This document shows, piece by piece, positions 1-5,915 of a DNA stretch of 13,192 nucleotides. The DNA lies in the NCBI GenBank assembly GCA_029883045.1, contig JAOUJU010000021.1:1-13192 (forward strand), given 5' to 3'. Position 1 is the stretch's first letter. Every line of letters starts with the position of its first letter. Origin of the DNA: Rhodospirillaceae bacterium. GTDB taxonomy: Bacteria; Pseudomonadota; Alphaproteobacteria; Rhodospirillales; Magnetovibrionaceae. The position numbers and the translations under genes were made by a program. A model generated the notes under the pieces. That model did not search any database. It worked only from the letters and a program-made list of their open reading frames with translations, and had not been told where the DNA came from.

Positions 1-26
1 CTGGTTGTTCGGCCGCTGGTTGTTCG
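1..26. repeat. 15-bp direct repeat inside the RodZ linker
   Basis: CTGGTTGTTCGGCCG at 1-15 is followed directly by CTGGTTGTTCG at 16-26. The array may continue beyond the window edge. On the coding strand it reads as a repeated Glu-Gln-Pro-Ala-Ala unit in the low-complexity linker. It looks like a small in-frame expansion, common in such linkers. Confidence 0.7.
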
Positions 27-694
27 CTAGGGGCCGCAACCGGAACTGCTGCATCAACAGTTTGTTGATTGACAGTTTCTTTTTCTAATTTTTCTTGCAC
101 CGCATCAGGTGCTGTCTCTTCTTTGATGGCGCTTGCATCAGGGGCAGTAATTTGTTCTTCAGGTTTTGTTGTGCTGGAAACCTTATCATCGACAAAAACC
201 TTGCTGCCTTCTTGCGGGGAAACATTATTTATATTTTGTGTTTCCTCAACTATGCGCTGGGGAACATCCTCAACCGAGCTTGCCACCTGTTCGTCGCTTG
301 AACTTATATACCAAATTCCATATGCCAAAAGCGCAAAAAGCGCGCCACCCAAAAGCAAAACCCCGCCAGGAACCCCGCCTTCGGGTATTGGTTTGGGGAA
401 AATAAGATCTGTTTTTGGTGAAAATTCGTCTACTTCTTCCTTGAAGCGTCGAACTATTTCGTCTTCATCTAGGCCCAAATGTTCACTGTAGCTGCGAATA
501 AAACCAACGGCATAGGTATTGCCGGGAAGGTCTTCGTAACGGCCATCCTCAATTGCCTCAAGGTAGCGCGCCGAAATTCGGAGCGAACTGGCAACGATAG
601 TTATTTCCTTGCCAGATTTTTCACGATGCGATTTGAGAAGAGCGCCTACGCTTTCCCTGCTTTCGTTTGATGGTGTTGAATTATCGTCGGCCAT
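1..694 (-). CDS. rodZ: RodZ-like cytoskeletal HTH membrane protein (3' end outside window)
   Basis: Reading from ATG at 694 on the minus strand, 231 residues are visible before the window ends, so the C-terminus is missing. Residues about 17-84 form a Cro/CI-like helix-turn-helix domain of the RodZ type (GALLKSHREKSGKEI, RYLEAIEDGRYEDLPG, YAVGFIRSYSEHLG). A single membrane segment follows at about 109-130 (GGVLLLGGALFALLAYGIWYI). The rest is a long, acidic, Glu/Pro/Thr/Ser/Gln-rich linker, expected in the periplasm. In the family this protein links MreB filaments to the elongation machinery and sets rod shape; a periplasmic DUF4115 domain usually closes the protein and would lie beyond the edge. 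The start is supported by the domain beginning soon after it; no strong ribosome binding site is visible. It follows the flavoprotein gene on the same strand after 164 bases. A plain HTH regulator is unlikely given the membrane segment. Confidence 0.85.
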   Translation of the reverse strand, partial: MADDNSTPSNESRESVGALLKSHREKSGKEITIVASSLRISARYLEAIEDGRYEDLPGNTYAVGFIRSYSEHLGLDEDEIVRRFKEEVDEFSPKTDLIFPKPIPEGGVPGGVLLLGGALFALLAYGIWYISSSDEQVASSVEDVPQRIVEETQNINNVSPQEGSKVFVDDKVSSTTKPEEQITAPDASAIKEETAPDAVQEKLEKETVNQQTVDAAVPVAAPSEQPAAEQP

Positions 695-858
695 AATTTT
701 GTGTTACTTTGCTTAAATGAGCGAGCTTCTTAAAAAATACTAGAAGATATTTTGCCTTAGCAGGGTAAAAAAGCAAGGGCGATGGAGTAAAAAGTAATAA
801 TTCACAATTATTTAGCTGTGCCTATAGACCAATGCCGCCAGCCAATATTAGCCCAATA
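695..858. other. Spacer between the flavoprotein gene and rodZ
   Basis: This AT-rich spacer of 164 bases contains no gene I can support. It holds a perfect 7-bp inverted repeat, AATAATT / AATTATT, at 796-802 and 806-812 with a three-base loop. On the minus strand this is followed shortly by a five-T run. The stem has no G:C pair, so it is a poor terminator candidate. I see no convincing -35/-10 pair for rodZ, so separate transcription of rodZ is open. Confidence 0.4.
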
Positions 859-864
859 TTAGGC
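841..864 (-). repeat. Direct repeat and imperfect hairpin at the end of the flavoprotein gene
   Basis: CCAATATTAG occurs at 842-851 and again at 853-862, eleven bases apart. As RNA from the minus strand the region can fold: GCC plus AATATT at 841-849 pairs with AATATT plus GGC at 855-864, with one bulged base and a five-base loop. The flavoprotein stop codon (859-861) lies in one arm. There is no T-run after it, so a stability or boundary element is more likely than an intrinsic terminator. Confidence 0.35.
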
Positions 865-1881
865 GGTATTCTTGGCCTCAATGGCGGTTTTTGCCTGATT
901 TAGCAGCTCGGTTAATATTTCTTCGGTAGATTGCTCTTGCTTGACCAAACCAACAATTTGCCCGGCCATCATTGAGCCATTTTCGACATCACCGTCTATT
1001 ACTGCGCGCTTCAGGGCGCCAACCCAAAAATGCTCTATCTCAAGCTGGCCTTCGGGTATGGTTAATTCACCTTTATCAAAACGATCAACCACTTCTTTTT
1101 GTTTTTCCATAAAAAGCCGTGTTCCGTCGTTGGCCAGTGCGCGCACCGGAATAACCGGGAACCGTGGATCAATCTGTGCGGTCGAAACCGCATCGCGGGC
1201 CTGGGCGCGAATAAATGCTTTTTTGAAATTTTCATGTGCAATACATTCAGTCGCGCAAACAAGGCGCGTTCCTAGCTGTACGCCAGACGCACCCATTTCA
1301 AGATAGCTAACGATTGCTTCACCGCGACCAATTCCACCCGCGACAAAAACCGGAACCTCGGTAATAGCTGGCAATATTTCCTGCGCCAGAACGCTGGTTG
1401 AAACTGGGCCAATATGTCCGCCAGCTTCGTTGCCTTCGATTACTAATCCATCAGCGCCACTTCGCACCAATCGTTTAGCCAGCGCCAGCGCCGGGGCAAA
1501 GCATATTACCTTAGCACCGCCATCTTTCGCCCGCTTAATCGATGCCCCGCTGGGAAGCCCGCCTGCCAGCACAATGTGGCTTACTTTTAATTCAAGGCAT
1601 TTATCAATAAGCGCGTCCAATTCTGGATGCATGGTAATTAAATTAACGCCAAACGGTTTATCAGTTTTTTTCTGGGTGGCAATAATTACTTCGCCCAGTT
1701 GATCGGGCATCATCGAACCACCGGCAATTACCCCGAAACCACCGGCATTAGAAATAGCCGAAACAAGGTTGCTTTCCGAAATCCATGACATGGCACCGCC
1801 CAATGTAGCGTAGCGCGTGCCCAAAAGTTCGCGCCCACGTTCCCACATTTTATCCAAATGCTGCTCAGCTGTAGCGTTCAT
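859..1881 (-). CDS. Nitronate monooxygenase-family FMN enzyme (2-nitropropane dioxygenase-like)
   Basis: The product is a 340-residue TIM-barrel flavoprotein of the nitronate monooxygenase / FabK superfamily. In this family FMN-bound enzymes oxidise alkyl nitronates or, in the FabK branch, reduce enoyl-ACP. Visible family marks are the N-terminal GGAMSW segment at 28-33, SAISNAGGFGVIAGGSM at 41-57, EGNEAGGHIG at 149-158 with the conserved His156, AGGIG at 181-185 (FMN phosphate binding) and VQLGTR at 201-206. Length fits the family. The ATG at 1879-1881 shares its A with the lysC stop (TAATG), so the two genes are probably translationally coupled in one transcript. The real substrate cannot be read from sequence, and nitronate monooxygenase is a family name here. 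A FabK role is less likely because no fatty-acid genes are nearby. Confidence 0.85.
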   Translation of the reverse strand: MNATAEQHLDKMWERGRELLGTRYATLGGAMSWISESNLVSAISNAGGFGVIAGGSMMPDQLGEVIIATQKKTDKPFGVNLITMHPELDALIDKCLELKVSHIVLAGGLPSGASIKRAKDGGAKVICFAPALALAKRLVRSGADGLVIEGNEAGGHIGPVSTSVLAQEILPAITEVPVFVAGGIGRGEAIVSYLEMGASGVQLGTRLVCATECIAHENFKKAFIRAQARDAVSTAQIDPRFPVIPVRALANDGTRLFMEKQKEVVDRFDKGELTIPEGQLEIEHFWVGALKRAVIDGDVENGSMMAGQIVGLVKQEQSTEEILTELLNQAKTAIEAKNTA

Positions 1882-3110
1882 TATTCATCACCATCCAGAC
1901 CATAGGTCGTGTGCAACGAACGTAGCGCCAGTTCGGCATATTCTTCGGCGATTAGCACGCTTACCTTGATTTCAGATGTGGAAATAACCTGAATGTTAAT
2001 TCCCTTATCGGCCAGCGACTGAAACATTCGTTGGGCAATACCTGCGTGGCTACGCATACCAACACCAATAACTGAAACCTTCACCACATTGGGGTCTGAT
2101 TGCAATTCTTTATAACCAAGGTCTTTGGCGTCAGCTTTTACCGTTTCAACCGCACGCTCAAGGTCGGCCTTGGTAACCGTAAACGTAAGATCGGTTGCCG
2201 AATGGTTGGCATCGGCCGAAACGTTTTGCACGATCATATCAACATTAATGTTGGCATCTGCCAGCGAGCCAAAAATTTTTGCGGCTATCCCCGGCTGATC
2301 GAGAACACCCACAAGGGTAATTTTTGCTTCATCACGACTGTAAGCGATACCGCTTATAAGTTCCTGTTCCACGATTTCATCCTCATTGACTACTAGTGTG
2401 CCCGGTTCATTGGAAAAGCTTGACCTTACCTGAACGCGCACACCGTGCTTCATTGCCACCTCAACTGAGCGGGTTTGCAAAACCTTGGCCCCAACCGAGG
2501 CCATTTCCAACATTTCTTCATACGTAATTTTATCTAGCTTCTTGGCCTTTGCAACGATACGCGGATCAGTGGTGTAAACACCATCAACATCCGTATAAAT
2601 ATCGCACCGTTCGGCCCCCAAAGCCGCCGCCAAAGCCACGGCGGATGTATCCGAACCACCACGGCCAAGGGTCGTCACGCGGTTTTTAGGGCTTATGCCT
2701 TGAAACCCTGGGACCACTGCAACATTTCCAGCATTTATGGATGCCAAAATGTCATCGGCATTAATTCCTTCAATCCGTGCCTTGCCATGGGCCGAGCTGG
2801 TTTTTATGGGTAGCTGCCAGCCTAGCCACGAACGCGCTGAAACGCCGATGCTTTGTAGCGCCAGCGCCAAAAGCCCAGCCGTTACCTGTTCGCCACTGGA
2901 AACCACCACGTCGTATTCGGCTGTATCATAAAGCTTGGCGGTTTGTTCAACAAAACCAACTAATTTATTGGTTTCGCCCGCCATGGCAGATACTACCACT
3001 GCAACCTTATTGCCATTATCAAGCTCGGCCTTGACGCGCAAGGCCACTGCCTGGATGCGCTCTACATCGGCTACTGAGGTTCCGCCAAATTTTTGCACGA
3101 TAAGCGCCAT
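1881..3110 (-). CDS. lysC: Aspartate kinase (aspartokinase)
   Basis: LysC phosphorylates aspartate to 4-phospho-aspartate, the first step toward lysine/diaminopimelate, threonine, methionine and isoleucine. The 409-residue length is normal for the single-function enzyme. The amino-acid kinase domain shows KFGGTSV at 7-13, SSGEQV at 71-76, GRGGSDTSA at 149-157 and YTDVDGVYTTDPR at 172-184. The C-terminal third (from about 265) holds two ACT domains (ITLVGVLDQPGIAAKIF; VSVIGVGMRSHAGIAQRMF), the usual site of feedback inhibition by lysine and/or threonine. No homoserine dehydrogenase domain is fused. The start ATG at 3110 directly precedes the invariant ALIVQKFGG segment. It is the first gene of its block, divergent from ubiG across a repeat-rich spacer, and overlaps the next gene by one base. 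Confidence 0.97.
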   Translation of the reverse strand: MALIVQKFGGTSVADVERIQAVALRVKAELDNGNKVAVVVSAMAGETNKLVGFVEQTAKLYDTAEYDVVVSSGEQVTAGLLALALQSIGVSARSWLGWQLPIKTSSAHGKARIEGINADDILASINAGNVAVVPGFQGISPKNRVTTLGRGGSDTSAVALAAALGAERCDIYTDVDGVYTTDPRIVAKAKKLDKITYEEMLEMASVGAKVLQTRSVEVAMKHGVRVQVRSSFSNEPGTLVVNEDEIVEQELISGIAYSRDEAKITLVGVLDQPGIAAKIFGSLADANINVDMIVQNVSADANHSATDLTFTVTKADLERAVETVKADAKDLGYKELQSDPNVVKVSVIGVGMRSHAGIAQRMFQSLADKGINIQVISTSEIKVSVLIAEEYAELALRSLHTTYGLDGDE

Positions 3111-3141
3111 CGCCTTATCTCGCTTCCTGATATATATTTAA

Positions 3142-3151
3142 ACCCATGGGT
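3142..3151. promoter_or_regulatory. Perfect 10-bp palindrome upstream of lysC
   Basis: ACCCATGGGT is a perfect palindrome 31 bases upstream of the lysC start. It is flanked on the lysC side by an AT-rich stretch (TATATATTTAA at 3131-3141) that could serve as a -10 region. This placement suits an operator, but no known regulator motif is recognised and the length allows chance occurrence. Confidence 0.3.
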
Positions 3152-3175
3152 ATTGCCCTATTGCACCATTGCGGG
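3152..3175. repeat. Three tandem 8-bp ATTGCNNN units
   Basis: ATTGC begins at 3152, 3160 and 3168, each followed by three variable bases (CCT, ACC, GGG). The array starts directly after the palindrome at 3142-3151. It is too short to call a regulatory element with certainty, but exact 8-base spacing of three copies is noteworthy in a divergent promoter region. Confidence 0.5.
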
Positions 3176-3211
3176 CGCGTATTCATACTCGTAATGGGGG
3201 GTAAATGCAAA

Positions 3212-3239
3212 GCCCTAAAGGGGCAAAAAATGCCCTAAA
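3212..3239. repeat. GCCCTAAA pair with small inverted repeat
   Basis: GCCCTAAA lies at 3212-3219 and 3232-3239, exactly 20 bases apart. Between and overlapping them, GGGCA at 3221-3225 pairs with TGCCC at 3231-3235 around a five-A loop. No T-run follows on the plus strand, and no gene is known to be transcribed through it toward ubiG, so a protein-binding site is a better guess than a terminator. Confidence 0.4.
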
Positions 3240-3256
3240 CCCAGCCTTAACTCGGT

Positions 3257-3311
3257 CAAAACACAATTAAAACACAATCAAAACACTGGCAAAACACTGG
3301 CAAAACAAAAA
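3257..3311. repeat. Five-unit 11-bp tandem array with phased A-tracts upstream of ubiG
   Basis: Five adjoining 11-base units are visible: CAAAACACAAT (3257), TAAAACACAAT (3268), CAAAACACTGG (3279), CAAAACACTGG (3290) and CAAAACAAAAA (3301). The AAAA tract recurs exactly every 11 bases, about one helical turn, which by established DNA-bending rules favours intrinsic curvature. The array ends just before the ubiG ribosome binding site (AAAAGG at 3314-3319), so if transcribed it would also give an unstructured, CA-rich leader. Confidence 0.8.
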
Positions 3312-3327
3312 ATAAAAGGCTTCAAAA

Positions 3328-4080
3328 ATGTCCAAACCTAACGGTGCCACCACAGCCAATCCCCAAGAAGTCGCCAATTTTACCCGCATGGCTGACCAAT
3401 GGTGGGACCCCAAGGGCAAATTTCGCCCGCTTCACCAGATAAATCCCCTGCGCACGGCATTTGTGGTTGAAAATGCCGCCAAGCATTTTGGCTTTGATGC
3501 CACGGCTGAAAAACCACTTTTGGGACTTGAAATAATCGACGTTGGTTGTGGCGGAGGAATTTTATCTGAACAGATGGCGGCCCTTGGTGCCAGCGTTACC
3601 GGAATAGATGCCGGTGATAAAAATATTGAGATCGCAAAAATTCATAGCGCCAAAAGTGGGCTTGATATCAATTACCGAAATATTTTGCCCGAAGACTTGG
3701 CCCTTGAGGGCAAGCGTTTTGATATTGTGTTGAACATGGAAATAATCGAACACGTTAGTGATACCGAGGCTTTTATGGCCGCCAGTACAGCACTTTTAAA
3801 AGATAACGGGGCAATGGTTTTATCGACCCTCAACCGCACAATAAAATCTTTTTTGCTGGCAAAAGTTGGCGCCGAATATATTTTGCGCTGGTTGCCGGTT
3901 GGCACGCACAGTTGGGACAAGTTTTTAAAACCATCAGAATTGGCGCGTCTTATTCGTCCACACGCGCTGGAATTTAGCGAAATTGCAGGGGTTATTTATA
4001 ACCCACTTAATGATAGCTGGTCTGTTTCAAAAACCGATTTGGATGTAAATTACATGGCGTTCGCACTACAGAAAAAATAG
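3328..4080 (+). CDS. ubiG: Ubiquinone biosynthesis O-methyltransferase
   Basis: UbiG carries out both O-methylation steps of ubiquinone synthesis using S-adenosylmethionine. The 250-residue product begins with the typical block NFTRMADQWWDPKGKFRPLH (18-37) and INPLR. The class I methyltransferase fold shows motif I as DVGCGGGILSE at 71-81, the acidic ribose-binding GID at 92-94, and NMEIIEHVSD at 136-145, the family's motif after strand 4. The C-terminal WLPVGTHSWDKF segment is also typical. The start is ATG at 3328, with AAAAGG eight bases upstream. It stands alone on the plus strand, divergent from lysC, and its stop is one base from the stop of the opposing DUF1178 gene. Confidence 0.96.
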   Translation: MSKPNGATTANPQEVANFTRMADQWWDPKGKFRPLHQINPLRTAFVVENAAKHFGFDATAEKPLLGLEIIDVGCGGGILSEQMAALGASVTGIDAGDKNIEIAKIHSAKSGLDINYRNILPEDLALEGKRFDIVLNMEIIEHVSDTEAFMAASTALLKDNGAMVLSTLNRTIKSFLLAKVGAEYILRWLPVGTHSWDKFLKPSELARLIRPHALEFSEIAGVIYNPLNDSWSVSKTDLDVNYMAFALQKK

Positions 4081-4093
4081 CTTAACTATTTTT
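4073..4093. terminator. Possible shared bidirectional terminator-like palindrome
   Basis: AAAAATAG at 4073-4080 is the exact inverse of CTATTTTT at 4086-4093, with loop CTTAA. The ubiG stop TAG ends the left arm and the DUF1178 stop lies in the loop, so both genes end within the structure. Each strand would give an A-run, stem, then U-run. The stem contains only one G:C pair, so intrinsic termination would be weak. Confidence 0.35.
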
Positions 4094-4540
4094 ACGGTTA
4101 CTTCCGGGAATACGGACGAAATCAACGCCTTCTTCTTCTAGTTCTTTTTCTTCTGTTTCGCTGGCTTGGCCATAAATGCCGCCATCTTCACGTTCGCCAT
4201 AGTGTATGGCCCGCGCTTCGTCGGCAAATTTATCGCCAACGTCTTCAAAATTTTCTTCAACATATTCGCGCGCCTTAGTTGCGGCTTCTAGTATTTGTTT
4301 AGCAACTTGATGGGCTCGGGCTTCGCTGGTGGAAAGCCCAACGGCAGGCCTGTCATCATCGGTGCTGCGGGTTGCGCCCTTGGCTATATTGGGTGCCATC
4401 GGTGCTTTTGTTATTTCAGTTTTGCCACAATAAGGGCATTCGATTTGTCCGGTGCGGGCCTGGCGTTCATAGGTAGCGCCGTCACGGAACCATCCATCGA
4501 AGCTGTGCTCATCACAGCATTGTAATTTATATAGGATCAT
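4082..4540 (-). CDS. DUF1178 family protein, zinc-ribbon-like, function unknown
   Basis: The 152-residue product matches the DUF1178 family, common in Alpha- and Betaproteobacteria. The N-terminus has Cys8, Cys9 and His12 followed by CPYCG with Cys35 and Cys38, which resembles an FmdB-like zinc ribbon. The conserved MAPNIAK segment sits at 48-54. The C-terminal half contains the family block DEARAIHYGE and GIYGQASETEEKELEEEGVDF. A GAGG ribosome binding site lies about eight bases before the ATG at 4540. It is the last gene of the comF–grxC–nitrilase run, 121 bases after the nitrilase; that spacer has a weak TGCGC/GCGCA stem followed by six T on the minus strand, so partial separation is possible. 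No biochemical function is known to me. Confidence 0.85.
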   Translation of the reverse strand: MILYKLQCCDEHSFDGWFRDGATYERQARTGQIECPYCGKTEITKAPMAPNIAKGATRSTDDDRPAVGLSTSEARAHQVAKQILEAATKAREYVEENFEDVGDKFADEARAIHYGEREDGGIYGQASETEEKELEEEGVDFVRIPGSNRKNS

Positions 4541-4661
4541 TGGTTTGCCTCAATTAAACACTTAAGGTCGATTGTGGCAGAAAATCATTAAGGGAATAGT
4601 TAAAAAATGCGCCACGAAAAATATTTATCTATGCGCAACAAAAAAGTTAAAAAACCACATA

Positions 4662-5516
4662 TTATTCAAATGGTTGCTCATTTCTAAGCGATGGGACTTT
4701 ACTACGAGCTAGGGCCACAGCGCGCATGTCAATTGTAGCCATTACAACACCAGGGGCTTCACCGCCATCGCCCAGAACCTGACCCCAAGGGTCAACCACC
4801 AAAGAATGACCAAAAGTTTTTCTGTTTCCCGGATGGGTTCCACATTGCGCCGGAGCAAAAACGAAACATCCATTTTCAATAGCCCGGGCGCGCAATAAAA
4901 CGTGCCAGTGGGCTTTTCCGGTTGTTTCGGTAAAAGCCGCAGGAACTGCAAAAAAATCGGCCCCCGCATTTGCAAGGCGGCGATAAAGATGTGGAAAGCG
5001 AACGTCATAACACGTTGTCAGGCCCATATTTCCCCACGGCAGGTCAAGCAACGCCGATTTTGTACCGGGGCGAAAAGTTTCGCTTTCGCGGTAGCTTTCA
5101 TTTTCGCTTAGATCAACATCGAACATATGTATTTTGTCATAACGCTGGGCTATTTTGCCATCGGGTGAAAAAACGATTGTTCGGTTCACCAATGGTGCAC
5201 CAGAAGCATTATCGTTTACCTTGATAGCAAAAGTTCCGCCATGCAGCCAAATCTTAAGTTCGCGCGCCAAATCACCAAGCGCCGCTATGGCAGGATGGTT
5301 ATTTTCATTGCGCGCATTTTTTAAAATGTTTTCTCGCCCGAACGTCATCATCGAGCTGTTTTCCGGCAACAATACCACGTCAGCACCCATGCCTGCACCT
5401 TCGCGGACAAAACCGGTGATGGTAGATATATTTTCGTCCATATTATCGGATGAATTAAGCTGAACCAGCGCTACCTTAAACGGTGTGAACGGTGTTTTTT
5501 TATCTGCATCGTTCAT
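4662..5516 (-). CDS. Carbon-nitrogen hydrolase, probable deaminated glutathione amidase
   Basis: This 284-residue nitrilase-superfamily enzyme has the full Glu-Lys-Cys triad: Glu52 in LLPEN, Lys128 in RYDKIHMFD and Cys169 in TTCYDVRFP. The segment IHMFDVDLSENESYRES and the RFPHLYRRLANAGADF block place it in the Nit1/NIT2-like branch. The best-studied Nit1 members hydrolyse deaminated glutathione, a side product of transaminases, as a repair reaction. Omega-amidase (NIT2) activity is the main alternative. The start ATG at 5516 has AAGG eight bases upstream. It sits 41 bases downstream of grxC on the same strand, so co-transcription is likely, and the glutaredoxin neighbour supports a glutathione-related substrate by inference only. 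The protein should be cytoplasmic, with no signal peptide. Confidence 0.85.
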   Translation of the reverse strand: MNDADKKTPFTPFKVALVQLNSSDNMDENISTITGFVREGAGMGADVVLLPENSSMMTFGRENILKNARNENNHPAIAALGDLARELKIWLHGGTFAIKVNDNASGAPLVNRTIVFSPDGKIAQRYDKIHMFDVDLSENESYRESETFRPGTKSALLDLPWGNMGLTTCYDVRFPHLYRRLANAGADFFAVPAAFTETTGKAHWHVLLRARAIENGCFVFAPAQCGTHPGNRKTFGHSLVVDPWGQVLGDGGEAPGVVMATIDMRAVALARSKVPSLRNEQPFE

Positions 5517-5557
5517 AAAAATGCCTTGTTCAAATAAAAATCATAGCTGGAAATAAA

Positions 5558-5824
5558 TCAGCCTATACCCAGCATGGTATCTAGTTCACCGTCAAGATCC
5601 AGTTCAATTAAATCGTCACTGCCGCCAACGGGTTTGCCATTGATAAAAATTTGCGGAACCGTGTACCCGCCTGAACGCTTTTCCATTTCGCGACGTTTTT
5701 CCGGTTTCATCATGACGTTTATTTCCTCAAACTCTATGCCTTTGTTGGTCAATAGCCGTTTGGCCCGGTGGCAATAGCCGCAGGTGGGGCTGGTATATAT
5801 TTCTACTTTTACAGGGGTGCTCAC
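5558..5824 (-). CDS. grxC: Glutaredoxin 3, dithiol type, GTG start
   Basis: An 88-residue class I glutaredoxin that reduces protein disulfides and glutathione mixed disulfides. The active site is Cys15-Gly-Tyr-Cys18, where the E. coli type is CPYC. The cis-proline motif TVP is at 55-57 and the glutathione-binding GGSDD is at 67-71. The start is GTG at 5822-5824, preceded by GGAG with ten bases between; the next residues STPVKVEIYTSPTC align with the family start, so GTG fits well. The GGAG can pair with CTCC just upstream, forming a small hairpin over the ribosome binding site. It lies 91 bases after comF and 41 before the nitrilase gene, and may have its own promoter. Confidence 0.93.
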   Translation of the reverse strand: MSTPVKVEIYTSPTCGYCHRAKRLLTNKGIEFEEINVMMKPEKRREMEKRSGGYTVPQIFINGKPVGGSDDLIELDLDGELDTMLGIG

Positions 5825-5834
5825 GATTAGGTTT

Positions 5835-5845
5835 CTCCGCTGGAG
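5835..5845 (-). promoter_or_regulatory. Small hairpin covering the grxC ribosome binding site
   Basis: On the minus strand CTCC (5845-5842), AGC, GGAG (5838-5835) forms a four-base G:C-rich stem with a three-base loop. The GGAG arm is the best Shine-Dalgarno match for the GTG start ten bases further on. Such a stem could reduce translation initiation, but four base pairs can occur by chance. Confidence 0.3.
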
Positions 5846-5862
5846 GTTATTAAGTTAATTCT

Positions 5863-5892
5863 AATATATAGTCGGCCAAGGACTGTGCGCAA
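5863..5892 (-). promoter_or_regulatory. Candidate grxC promoter
   Basis: On the minus strand TTGCGC (5892-5887) and TATATT (5868-5863) are separated by 18 bases. They match four of six and five of six bases of the sigma-70 consensus. It lies in the comF–grxC spacer and would give a leader of about 30 bases that includes the hairpin at 5835-5845. Not proven; the spacer is AT-rich. Confidence 0.35.
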
Positions 5893-5915
5893 GCGGGACA
5901 TTAGGTTTAAAGCCA

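Noticed and set aside
69..491. Open plus-strand frame of 140 codons
   Set aside because: It is antisense to the RodZ-like gene, has a low-complexity Ser/Thr-rich translation without domain signs, and the minus-strand frame gives a clear HTH plus membrane segment.
4598..4654. AGTTAAAAAA direct repeat (4598-4607 and 4645-4654) and TGCGC/GCGCA stem downstream of the nitrilase
   Set aside because: A-rich background makes the repeat likely by chance, and the stem has a 20-base loop; at best a weak terminator, so noted only under the DUF1178 gene.
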